DNA of 39,074 nt from Bacteroides sp. (GTDB lineage: Bacteria > Bacteroidota > Bacteroidia > Bacteroidales > Muribaculaceae). The stretch is from assembly GCA_014801785.1 (NCBI GenBank), contig JAAVDN010000014.1:76659-115732 (forward strand), written 5' to 3'. The notes beneath the pieces are model-generated. The model saw only the letters and a list, made by a program, of their open reading frames with translations, ran no database searches and was not told the DNA's origin. Numbering within the stretch: the first letter of the stretch is position 1; the number at the start of each line of letters is the position of its first letter. The translations under genes were made by a program, and so were the position numbers. Of the stretch, positions 16,408 to 23,787 are shown in pieces.

Positions 16408-17850
16408 ATGCCGAAACTATTAATTATATTCTTCATATTATGCCTATCCATCAATTGCCGGAGTGAAGAATGGATACCAATTCTGCTCGATGGGAGGGAA
16501 TGGGTCGTCAATTGCATCAGTTCTTTTACGGGCGAGCGAGACACATATATCTATCCGTTTGTAATAAAAGTCACTGGCGACACCATACTGCACAACGGAG
16601 TTAACGCTAAGGTGCTTCAGACCTCGAGGGGTAATTCTACATCTCCCAAAAAATTGATAGCTTATGAGGAAAACGGAATACTGTATCAGTTGGATACAGG
16701 CGGGACTCCACAAATCATGATGCATTCCTGGATGGATACAGAAGGTCTTCCGATATTCAAACCTCAGATTATCTACAGCATCTCTGATGTTGAGGAATGC
16801 GTTATCGACTCAAAGATTCATAAACGTTATCTATTGGAGGACTGGAAAACCAAAGACGAGTATGACTTCTGGATCGAAGGCTTCGGTAATTATTATCGTC
16901 CCTTTAGTGCCGACGATACCGGTCTATCCATCTCTAATGGGCAGTTCCCGTTCATAGAAGCAGTATGGGATGACGGGAACCTGACTGCCAAACGGGAGGA
17001 TTTCCTACGCGGTACGCAGATGATTAAGACAAACAGCTGGGTACCCATCATCAGAACGGACCGGCAATGGGTATACGGAGGAATCGACAAGGATGGAAGC
17101 GCTTATCTGTCATACTGGAGGTTCGGCGAGTCGGAGAGGGTTTACGGGTATCTTTATACCAAAGCATACGAATTCCGTCGCGTCAGATTCCCGGATCCTA
17201 AGAACCACGGGGTTTTCGAAGAGGTTGCTCCGGGCACGGTCATGCCTCCTGTATGGACTTTCGAAGATGCCGGTCAGCTCTCAACGCTCTATCCCAGCTA
17301 TGACGAGAACGAGACCCTTGAAGAATTGGCGGACAGGACATATCTGATGGCTATGACTTATCTTTTCCTGGATGAATATAGGTATGGTCCCGAGTATTAT
17401 TGGGACTGGTTCGGCGAGTCTCTGAAACAGCAAGAGACAGGAGAATGGGAATATGGGGTATATTTCGACTATTCCGATATGCGACCCTTAGAGCCGGTAG
17501 TGATAGATGGAGAAAAGAGGCGCCGATATCAGATTCAGCCTGCCGAAGGTGATCCTATCGTCTGCGTCGAGGGCATCGGGGCGCTTTCCCACGCGTTCCT
17601 TCCATATATACTGCGTCCCGACAGGTATCCCCTCGAACAGACACCGCGCCTTATCTATTATTGCGACGGCGAGGGAAACGTCATACATCAGTTTGCCGAG
17701 CTGCCTTGGGAAGAGAGCGGCGTGACCGCTCCCGGACTGACCGGCAAGTCGGCCGAAGGACCCCTGTACGATCTCTTCGGACGCTCGGTCAACAACCCGG
17801 TCGCCGGATCCCTCTACATCCGCGACGGAAAGAAAATCCTTTGGCAATAA
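16408..17850 (+). CDS. Secreted protein of unknown function with internal duplication and short T9SS-like tail
   Basis: This 480-residue protein has a hydrophobic signal segment (residues 1-17). A cysteine at 17 follows LSIN, a poor lipobox, so lipidation is doubtful. Two related modules are visible: EWIPILLDGREWVV at about 21-34 and SWVPIIRTDRQWVY at about 210-223, each followed by an aromatic-rich beta segment, so the protein seems built from a duplicated domain. The last 27 residues (YDLFGRSVNNPVAG, LYIRDGKKILWQ) form the short sorting-like tail seen on many Bacteroidales exported proteins. I do not recognise a catalytic domain. It is downstream of the C25 gene across the inverted repeat and ends at a strong terminator. 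Confidence 0.8.
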   Translation: MPKLLIIFFILCLSINCRSEEWIPILLDGREWVVNCISSFTGERDTYIYPFVIKVTGDTILHNGVNAKVLQTSRGNSTSPKKLIAYEENGILYQLDTGGTPQIMMHSWMDTEGLPIFKPQIIYSISDVEECVIDSKIHKRYLLEDWKTKDEYDFWIEGFGNYYRPFSADDTGLSISNGQFPFIEAVWDDGNLTAKREDFLRGTQMIKTNSWVPIIRTDRQWVYGGIDKDGSAYLSYWRFGESERVYGYLYTKAYEFRRVRFPDPKNHGVFEEVAPGTVMPPVWTFEDAGQLSTLYPSYDENETLEELADRTYLMAMTYLFLDEYRYGPEYYWDWFGESLKQQETGEWEYGVYFDYSDMRPLEPVVIDGEKRRRYQIQPAEGDPIVCVEGIGALSHAFLPYILRPDRYPLEQTPRLIYYCDGEGNVIHQFAELPWEESGVTAPGLTGKSAEGPLYDLFGRSVNNPVAGSLYIRDGKKILWQ

Positions 17851-17894
17851 TCCTACTAGCCGAACCTCTCATAACATAGGAATCAAAGAGTTGT

Positions 17895-17945
17895 CCTTCC
17901 TGCAATAATCATATTGGCGAAATGATTATCGCAGGAAGGATTTTT
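17895..17945 (+). terminator. Intrinsic terminator of the secreted cluster
   Basis: An 18-bp stem with one mismatch (17895-17912 with 17922-17939), 9-base loop, then a T run at 17941-17945. It separates the cluster from the convergent lpxL-like gene. Confidence 0.88.
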
Positions 17946-17966
17946 AAAAAATTATATTTGTAGTGA

Positions 17967-18926
17967 TTACTTTCTGGCGTAATCGGCGCGACTGCGCTTC
18001 CAACGCTTATGACTCCATAGCCAGAAAGGGGGACGCGCTTCTATCGTCTGCTCAAGCATCCGGAAATAAGCTTCCGTCACTTTCATCGGTGCCTCCTGCG
18101 AAGCGTCGCGCGTCAGCTCCACGAACCGTCCGACGTAATAACCCCTCTTCACCTGCTCCATATCCAGATAGAACACCGAGCAACGCAACTTCTGAGAAAT
18201 ACGTTCCGGACCGGTGAAGACCGCCGTGTCGTGATGCAGGAAATCCATCCAGTGGGCCGCTGAATGCACTTTCGGAGCCTGGTCAGCGATATATCCGACA
18301 ACACTCGCCTTCCCCTCCCGCTTCCAACCCAAAAGGACACGCAGAGTGTCGGCCATAGCTATCGAGGTAGCACCGAAATGTCCGCGGACCTTCAGGAAAA
18401 GCCGGTCAGCGGCCGCGCTGTGAAGACGATGGTAGATCTGTCCGCAGGCCGCCTCCGGAGGAAAATGCAACGGCAGACTTGACACCCATTCCCAGTTGCA
18501 ATAATGACCCAACAGCAAAGACACATTCTCTCCACTCCGAAGACGCTCCGAGATAACATCTATATTCTCGAAACGCATCCTCCGCTGTATCTCAGCGTCG
18601 CTCATAGAACCCATCTTCGCCGTCTCAAGAAAATAGTCGCCCAGAAAACGATAAAAGCGCTTCCTCGTCCACTTCAAGTCATCATCCGGAAGCTCCGGCA
18701 GACAACTGCGGAGATTACCCTCGACAACTTTGCGGCGGTAGCGGATAACATCATCGAGCAGAAACGCCATAAGGTCAGATAAGAGATAAAGAAGCCGGAA
18801 AGGAATGACCCCGACAAAGGCGAACAATCCGGAAAGCAACAGATATTTCACCCGCTCCATCCCATGCAGCGGCGCCTCCTGAGAGGAAGTCCCTTCACCC
18901 CCCTTACCCATATTTGACATAGCCAT
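17967..18926 (-). CDS. Lipid A biosynthesis acyltransferase, LpxL/HtrB family
   Basis: This protein of about 319 residues is a single-pass inner-membrane acyltransferase that adds a secondary fatty acid to lipid A. An N-terminal hydrophobic segment (about 27-58) is followed by the family's HxxxxE catalytic motif in GHYCNWEW (H141, E146 with this start). Later blocks include QIYHRL, DQAPK and FTGPERISQK, the substrate-binding region. The longest frame begins with TTG at 18929; the next codon is ATG 18926, which I prefer, though ATG 18920 and others further in are possible. It diverges from the MsbA-like exporter, so lipid A acylation and flipping genes lie side by side. Confidence 0.9.
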   Translation of the reverse strand: MAMSNMGKGGEGTSSQEAPLHGMERVKYLLLSGLFAFVGVIPFRLLYLLSDLMAFLLDDVIRYRRKVVEGNLRSCLPELPDDDLKWTRKRFYRFLGDYFLETAKMGSMSDAEIQRRMRFENIDVISERLRSGENVSLLLGHYCNWEWVSSLPLHFPPEAACGQIYHRLHSAAADRLFLKVRGHFGATSIAMADTLRVLLGWKREGKASVVGYIADQAPKVHSAAHWMDFLHHDTAVFTGPERISQKLRCSVFYLDMEQVKRGYYVGRFVELTRDASQEAPMKVTEAYFRMLEQTIEARPPFWLWSHKRWKRSRADYARK

Positions 18927-18943
18927 CAATCATTTTAAGACCC

Positions 18944-18951
18944 CAAAATTA
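18944..18951 (-). promoter_or_regulatory. -7 element of the lpxL-like gene
   Basis: TAATTTTG on the minus strand ends about 18 bases before the ATG at 18926, so the 5' leader would be only about 10 bases. No clear -33 TTTG at 19-21 bases. Confidence 0.5.
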
Positions 18952-18994
18952 GCATATCCTTCCCAACTTTCGCTCCTCATTGAGGAAAAATCGT

Positions 18995-19002
18995 TACCTT
19001 TG
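18995..19002 (+). promoter_or_regulatory. -7 element of the MsbA-like operon, nearly leaderless
   Basis: TACCTTTG ends 9 bases before ATG 19012. Transcription would begin at about 19008-19010, so the mRNA would be nearly leaderless. The -33 region is weak. Confidence 0.6.
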
Positions 19003-19011
19003 CGTTTACCT

Positions 19012-20874
19012 ATGAAAGATTTCATACTCTTTATACGCCGTTTCGCCGGTCCATACAAGGGAACGCTTATCCTGAGCCTGACGCTGAACATGATTTCGGC
19101 CATCCTCACTCTGTTCTCTTTCATGTTCATCATCCCTATTCTCGAAGTCCTCTTCGGCATCTCCGAGAAGACCTACACGATGATGAGCTATGACCACGCG
19201 CCTTTAGGAGACTACTGGGACATAACGGTCAACAACTTCTACTACTACGTCACTGAAATCTCCGCGACCCACGGCGCCCCCGCTGTCCTCGGAGGTCTCG
19301 GCATCGTGCTCGTCTTCATGACCATGCTGAAGGTCGGAAGCGCATACCTGTCTGAATATTTCACCATTCCGATGCGCAACGGAGTGACCCGCGATATCCG
19401 CAACGCAATGTATGAGAAAGTCCTCTCTCTGCCGATCGGTTTCTTCACTGTCGAGCGGAAAGGTGATATCCTGGCACGCATTACGGGAGATGTAGGAGAG
19501 GTCGAGAACTCAGCCCTTTCATCCATCTACGCCATATTCAAATATCCGGTCCTCATTCTCTTCTATCTGGGAGCCATGATTATCATCAGCTGGCAGATGA
19601 CCCTCTTCGTGCTGGTCGTTCTTCCCCTGATGGGATATATCATGGGAACGATCGGCAAGAAGCTCAAGGCTCAGTCGCTGCAGGTCCAGCAGACCTGGGG
19701 TCAGATGCTCTCCACAACCGAGGAGACCCTCGGGGGATTGCGAATCGTAAAGGCCTACAATGCCGAAGAGCAGATGTATGACCGATTCTCGGGCGAGACC
19801 CAGTCGCTGTTGCGATATGCCACACGCATGGCGCGCCGCCAGGCCCTCGCCCACCCCGTCAGCGAACTTCTCGGAACCTGCGCCATTGCCCTTGTCCTTT
19901 GGTTCGGCGGAGAACTGATACTGACAGGCAACACTTCCCTCGACCCGGCACGTTTTATCTATTACCTCGTCATTTTCTACTCTCTGATAGCTCCCGCCAA
20001 AGAACTGACAAAAACCGGATACACCGTCCAGCGCGGAATGGCTTCCCTCCAGCGCATCGACAAGATTCTGGGAGCCGTCAACCCGATTCAGGATCCGGAG
20101 AAGCCATTGCCGGCCCCCGACGTCAAGGAGTCGAAAGGGAATATCCGCTTCGAGAATGTCTCCTTCGCATACTCTCCCGACCATCCGGTCCTCAAGAATA
20201 TCAATCTGGAGGTTCCCGAAGGGAAGACGGTCGCTATCGTCGGACAATCCGGTTCGGGCAAGACGACCCTCGTAGACCTCATCCCGCGCTTCTGGGACAC
20301 TCAGCAGGGACGCGTCCTTGTCAACGGCCATGATGTCCGCGATTATAAGGTCCATGACCTGCGCGCCCTAATGGGGAACGTAAACCAGGAGGCCATACTC
20401 TTCAACGACACTTTCTTCAACAATATAGCCTTCGGAGCCCCGGACGCGACATTGGAACAGGTCATCGCCGCCGCAAAGATCGCCAACGCCCACGATTTCA
20501 TCATGGCGACAGAGGATGGCTACCAGACCAAGGTCGGCGACCGCGGATGCCGCCTCTCGGGGGGACAGCGCCAGCGCATAAGCATCGCGCGCTCGATTCT
20601 CAAGAATCCTCCCGTCCTCATCCTCGATGAAGCGACATCGGCCCTCGACACAGAGAATGAACGGGTGGTCCAGGAGGCCCTCGACCGCCTGATGAAAGAC
20701 CGCACGACGGTTGTCATCGCCCACCGCCTGTCGACTATCGTAAACGCCGACAAGATTTGCGTCATGCAGGACGGAGAGATCGTTGAGGAAGGGACCCATC
20801 AGGAATTGATGAAAAAGCAGGGACACTACCACCGTCTGGTTTCCATGCAGTCAATGACCAGTAAAATCGAATGA
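19012..20874 (+). CDS. ABC exporter with fused membrane and ATPase domains, MsbA-like
   Basis: This 620-residue half-transporter has six membrane helices (about residues 1-330) and a C-terminal ATPase. Walker A is GQSGSGKTT at 411-419, the signature LSGGQ at 515-519, Walker B ends LILDE with D539-E540, and the H-loop is IAHRLST near 570. The family exports lipids, drugs or peptides as homodimers; divergence from an LpxL-type gene makes a lipid A-core flippase (MsbA) the best guess. The frame can extend to a TTG at 19000, but that lies inside the -7 element, so ATG 19012 is chosen. Its TGA overlaps the next ATG, and it heads the run up to at least 24611. Confidence 0.9.
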   Translation: MKDFILFIRRFAGPYKGTLILSLTLNMISAILTLFSFMFIIPILEVLFGISEKTYTMMSYDHAPLGDYWDITVNNFYYYVTEISATHGAPAVLGGLGIVLVFMTMLKVGSAYLSEYFTIPMRNGVTRDIRNAMYEKVLSLPIGFFTVERKGDILARITGDVGEVENSALSSIYAIFKYPVLILFYLGAMIIISWQMTLFVLVVLPLMGYIMGTIGKKLKAQSLQVQQTWGQMLSTTEETLGGLRIVKAYNAEEQMYDRFSGETQSLLRYATRMARRQALAHPVSELLGTCAIALVLWFGGELILTGNTSLDPARFIYYLVIFYSLIAPAKELTKTGYTVQRGMASLQRIDKILGAVNPIQDPEKPLPAPDVKESKGNIRFENVSFAYSPDHPVLKNINLEVPEGKTVAIVGQSGSGKTTLVDLIPRFWDTQQGRVLVNGHDVRDYKVHDLRALMGNVNQEAILFNDTFFNNIAFGAPDATLEQVIAAAKIANAHDFIMATEDGYQTKVGDRGCRLSGGQRQRISIARSILKNPPVLILDEATSALDTENERVVQEALDRLMKDRTTVVIAHRLSTIVNADKICVMQDGEIVEEGTHQELMKKQGHYHRLVSMQSMTSKIE

Positions 20875-21377
20875 CAATGGACTTAGAAAAGAATCCCTCC
20901 ATACCTCCGGTTCCGGAAGAGCCGGAAGATAACAAAAAACCGGAAGCATCTCCGGATGACTCGGGAAATCACGGGACAGTAGACGAACAATGGGCCCGCG
21001 AGCTACATATGCCGCCACCGGTGCCGCGTCAGGAGCGTCAGGAGCCTCCGCAGATTCCTCCGGTCCCTCCGCGCCCCGAAAACCCGCGACAAGAGGCGAC
21101 CCCTCAGCAGAGCCGTCAACCCCTCCCGGAAGAGGAGCCCCCGATGCCCCCGACTTATCTTGTCTGGAGCATCCTCTGTTGCGTCTGTTGCTGTCTGATT
21201 CCGGGTATCGTCGCCGCCTTCTATTCCGCGAAGGTCTCGGGAAGATATTATAACGGAGACTACGAAGGAGCCCGCAAAGCCTCGCGGATGGCTGAGATAT
21301 GGATTATCGTCTCGTTCGTCCTCGGACTGGTCATGACCTCCATCTATCTCCCGATCACTCTCTTCTCCCAGCAATGA
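20871..21377 (+). CDS. CD225/dispanin family membrane protein
   Basis: This 168-residue protein has a long proline-, glutamate- and glutamine-rich cytoplasmic N-terminus (about 1-95). A CD225-type region follows: TYLVWSILCCVCCCLIPGIVA (re-entrant or first membrane segment, cysteine cluster), AFYSAKVSGRYYNGDYEGAR loop, and a second membrane helix (about 142-162). In animals this family includes IFITM proteins; bacterial members are of unknown role and often accompany DUF2752 or TM2 proteins. The ATG at 20871 overlaps the ABC stop and the TGA overlaps the DUF2752 start, so it is coupled to both. A second ATG at 20877 is possible. Confidence 0.88.
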   Translation: MTMDLEKNPSIPPVPEEPEDNKKPEASPDDSGNHGTVDEQWARELHMPPPVPRQERQEPPQIPPVPPRPENPRQEATPQQSRQPLPEEEPPMPPTYLVWSILCCVCCCLIPGIVAAFYSAKVSGRYYNGDYEGARKASRMAEIWIIVSFVLGLVMTSIYLPITLFSQQ

Positions 21378-21784
21378 GCCGCTCTTCCCGACCGGCCTTC
21401 CCCTCTTTCGCCGCCATTTTCGGAGGAGGCAAGCTGACCTATATCCTCCTGGCCATTCTCTTCGCTTTCCTCCTCATCATCTACTCGCAGTTCGATCCGT
21501 CGCAGTCGCGCCTGGCGCCGAAATGTCTGTTTCATCTGCTGACCGGACTCGATTGTCCCGGATGCGGAGCCCAGAGGATGGCTTACGCCCTGATGCACGC
21601 CGACCTGCGCGCCGCCTGGAACGCAAACGCGTTCCTGATGCTCTCCATACCGCTTCTCGCCCTCGGAGTATGGGCCGACCTGCGACCGGGACCGGTCAGG
21701 AGATTCGTTTACGCACGCCTGACCATTCCCATATATATCATCACGATGATTCTCTGGACCATCGGCCGTAATATATTTGACTGA
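21374..21784 (+). CDS. DUF2752 membrane protein
   Basis: This 136-residue protein has the DUF2752 signature: LTGLDCPGCGAQRMAYALMH near residues 56-75, then a conserved asparagine in AAWNANAF, with three hydrophobic segments. Its function is unknown; the CPGCG pair may bind metal. The frame is open back to 21299, but ATG 21374 forms an ATGA overlap with the CD225 stop and gives the standard family start, so I use it. The CD225/DUF2752 pairing is recurrent in Bacteroidetes (family knowledge) and here directly precedes the steroid reductase gene by 2 bases. Confidence 0.88.
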   Translation: MSRSSRPAFPSFAAIFGGGKLTYILLAILFAFLLIIYSQFDPSQSRLAPKCLFHLLTGLDCPGCGAQRMAYALMHADLRAAWNANAFLMLSIPLLALGVWADLRPGPVRRFVYARLTIPIYIITMILWTIGRNIFD

Positions 21785-21786
21785 CC

Positions 21787-22560
21787 ATGATTTTCAACCC
21801 CGACATATACTACACCGTCATGGGAGCTCTCGTCCTGACCGGATTCATCGTCTTCTTCGCCCTGCTGAAGATCAACGCGGGCTACGGCATGATGTATGAC
21901 CGTCGCTGGGGTCCCGCCGTCCGCAACCGGACCGGATGGATAATCATGGAACTTCCGGCCTTCGCGGGAATGCTCGTCATCTGGCTTCTCTCCCCGAGAG
22001 CATCGCAGACCGGAGCCGTTGTCTGCGCTCTTCTCTTCCTCGCCCATTATTTCCAAAGGACATTCATATTCCCGCTCCTGATGCGGGGACGCAGCCGGAT
22101 GCCCCTGGTCATCATCCTCTGCGGAGTCATCTTCAATCTGCTGAACACATATCTCCTGGGGGGATGGCTCTTCTGGGTCGCGCCGCCTGACCGATATGAC
22201 GCCTCATGGCTCGCCACACCGCAATTCATCGCCGGAACAGCTGTATTCCTGACCGGTGTCTTCATAAATCTCCAGAGCGACTATATAGTCCGTCATCTGC
22301 GCAAACCCGGCGACACGGCCCATTATATCCCGAAAGGAGGGATGTTCCGTTACGTCACCTCGGCCAATTATCTGGGAGAATTAATCGAATGGATCGGATT
22401 CGCTATCCTGACCTGGTCTCTGGCCGGAACCGTTTTCGCTTTCTGGACCTTCGCCAACCTGGCGCCGCGCGCACGGGCGCTCCACGCCCGATATATCTCC
22501 GAGTTCGGAGATAAATACAGCAGTCTGGGCCGACGCTATATACTTCCCTTCATTTTCTAA
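21787..22560 (+). CDS. Steroid 5-alpha-reductase family protein (3-oxo-5-alpha-steroid 4-dehydrogenase)
   Basis: This 257-residue polytopic membrane enzyme is close in length and sequence pattern to animal SRD5A1/2. Recognisable blocks: MELPAF with E55 (matching SRD5A2 E57), AHYFQRTF with Y88 (matching Y91), QSDYIVRHLRKPGDT (164-177), IPKGGMFRYVTSANYLGE (181-198), LIEWIGFAILTWSL, and the C-terminal ILPFIF. In the human enzyme E57 and Y91 hold the steroid 3-keto group and the C-terminal blocks bind NADPH. The family reduces the delta-4 double bond of 3-keto steroids to the 5-alpha product. It sits 2 bases after DUF2752 and 12 bases before a flavin enone reductase. Family assignment is strong; a steroid or bile acid substrate is inferred. 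Confidence 0.9.
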   Translation: MIFNPDIYYTVMGALVLTGFIVFFALLKINAGYGMMYDRRWGPAVRNRTGWIIMELPAFAGMLVIWLLSPRASQTGAVVCALLFLAHYFQRTFIFPLLMRGRSRMPLVIILCGVIFNLLNTYLLGGWLFWVAPPDRYDASWLATPQFIAGTAVFLTGVFINLQSDYIVRHLRKPGDTAHYIPKGGMFRYVTSANYLGELIEWIGFAILTWSLAGTVFAFWTFANLAPRARALHARYISEFGDKYSSLGRRYILPFIF

Positions 22561-22572
22561 TTTTAACTCCAG

Positions 22573-23787
22573 ATGTTCAATCCAGCCAAAATAGGACCAG
22601 TCACCCTCCGCAACCGCTTTATACGGTCGGCAGCTTTCGAGGGGATGGGGAAAGATAACGCTCCGACCGATATGCTCAGGGACTATCACTGGAGTGTGGC
22701 GGAAGGGGGTGTCGGAATGACGACACTCGCTTACGCCGGTATCTGTCGCTCGGCCCTCTCCTTCAAGACTCAGCTATGGCTGCGTCCGGAAATCGTTCCG
22801 GCCTTACGCGAGATAACCGACGGCATCCATGACCGTGGAGCCCGCGCTTCCATTCAGATAGGACACTGCGGGAACATGACCCACCGCTCGACGGCCGGAG
22901 AGACCCCTGTCGGCGCATCCTCGGGATTCAATCTCTACAGCCCCACCTTTGTCCGTGCCCTGACCGGGGACGAGCTGCGACTCCTGAGCCGTCGTTTCGG
23001 CGATGCTGTCCGCACAGCCCGCGACGCGGGTTTCGACTGCGTGGAGCTGCACGCCGGACACGGATACCTCATTTCCCAGTTCCTCTCCCCTTATACCAAC
23101 CACCGGCGCGATGAGTTCGGCGGCTCCCTGGATAACCGGATGAGATTCATGCGAATGGTCATGGAACAGGTCATGCGCGCCGCCGGAAACGACATGGGGG
23201 TATTGGTCAAGACAAATATGCGCGACGGTTTCAAGGGGGGACTCGAAATCGACGATTGTCTGACGGTAGCCCGCGAACTGGAACAGCTCGGAGCACACGC
23301 CCTGGTTCTCTCGGGAGGTTTCGTCAGCAAGGCTCCTATGTATGTCATGCGTGGCTCCATGCCTATCCATGCGATGACCCATTACATGACTCAGCTATGG
23401 CTCAAATACGGCGTCCGTATGGCCGGAAAGCTGATGATTCCCTCCGTTCCATACAAACCCCTCTATTTCCTCGATGACGCGCGACGTTTCCGCCGGGAGC
23501 TGAAGCTTCCTCTGGTCTATGTCGGGGGTGTTTCGCGAGGAAAGGATGCTCAGAAAGTTATTGAGGAGGGTTTCGATTTCATCCAGCTCGGACGCGCCCT
23601 CATCAAGGAGCCTGATTTCGTCAATCGGCTCGCCCGCGACAATGCCCACGACTCCGGATGCACCCACGTCAACTACTGCATCGCCCGTATGTATTCAAAA
23701 GAGATGGCCTGCCACTGCCATCTCTCAGACCTTCCCACCGCGATAACAAGGGAACTTGAAAGACTCGAAAAGGACCAACGTATATGA
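22573..23787 (+). CDS. Old Yellow Enzyme family NADH:flavin oxidoreductase (possible 5-beta-reductase)
   Basis: This 404-residue protein is an FMN TIM-barrel enone reductase. It starts with KIGPVTLRNRFIRSAAFEGM; the active-site HAGHGYLISQFLSPYTN is near 158-174, followed by NHRRDEFGGSLDNRMRF. The C-terminal FMN phosphate region includes YVGGVSRG and QLGRALIKEPD. A remnant of the iron-sulfur motif of the larger BaiCD/dienoyl-CoA reductase group remains: C363-x2-V366-N-x-C369-x10-C380, where position 366 is normally Cys. The extra FAD/NADH domain of those enzymes is absent. Bacterial 5-beta-reductases acting on 3-oxo-delta-4 bile acids and steroids belong to this superfamily. Its TGA overlaps the dehydrogenase start (ATGA, 23784). 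Confidence 0.87.
   Translation: MFNPAKIGPVTLRNRFIRSAAFEGMGKDNAPTDMLRDYHWSVAEGGVGMTTLAYAGICRSALSFKTQLWLRPEIVPALREITDGIHDRGARASIQIGHCGNMTHRSTAGETPVGASSGFNLYSPTFVRALTGDELRLLSRRFGDAVRTARDAGFDCVELHAGHGYLISQFLSPYTNHRRDEFGGSLDNRMRFMRMVMEQVMRAAGNDMGVLVKTNMRDGFKGGLEIDDCLTVARELEQLGAHALVLSGGFVSKAPMYVMRGSMPIHAMTHYMTQLWLKYGVRMAGKLMIPSVPYKPLYFLDDARRFRRELKLPLVYVGGVSRGKDAQKVIEEGFDFIQLGRALIKEPDFVNRLARDNAHDSGCTHVNYCIARMYSKEMACHCHLSDLPTAITRELERLEKDQRI

Noticed and set aside
16408-16460. Lipoprotein signal on the 480-residue secreted protein
   Set aside because: A cysteine follows the hydrophobic core but the preceding LSIN does not match a lipobox, so type I cleavage or no lipidation is equally likely.
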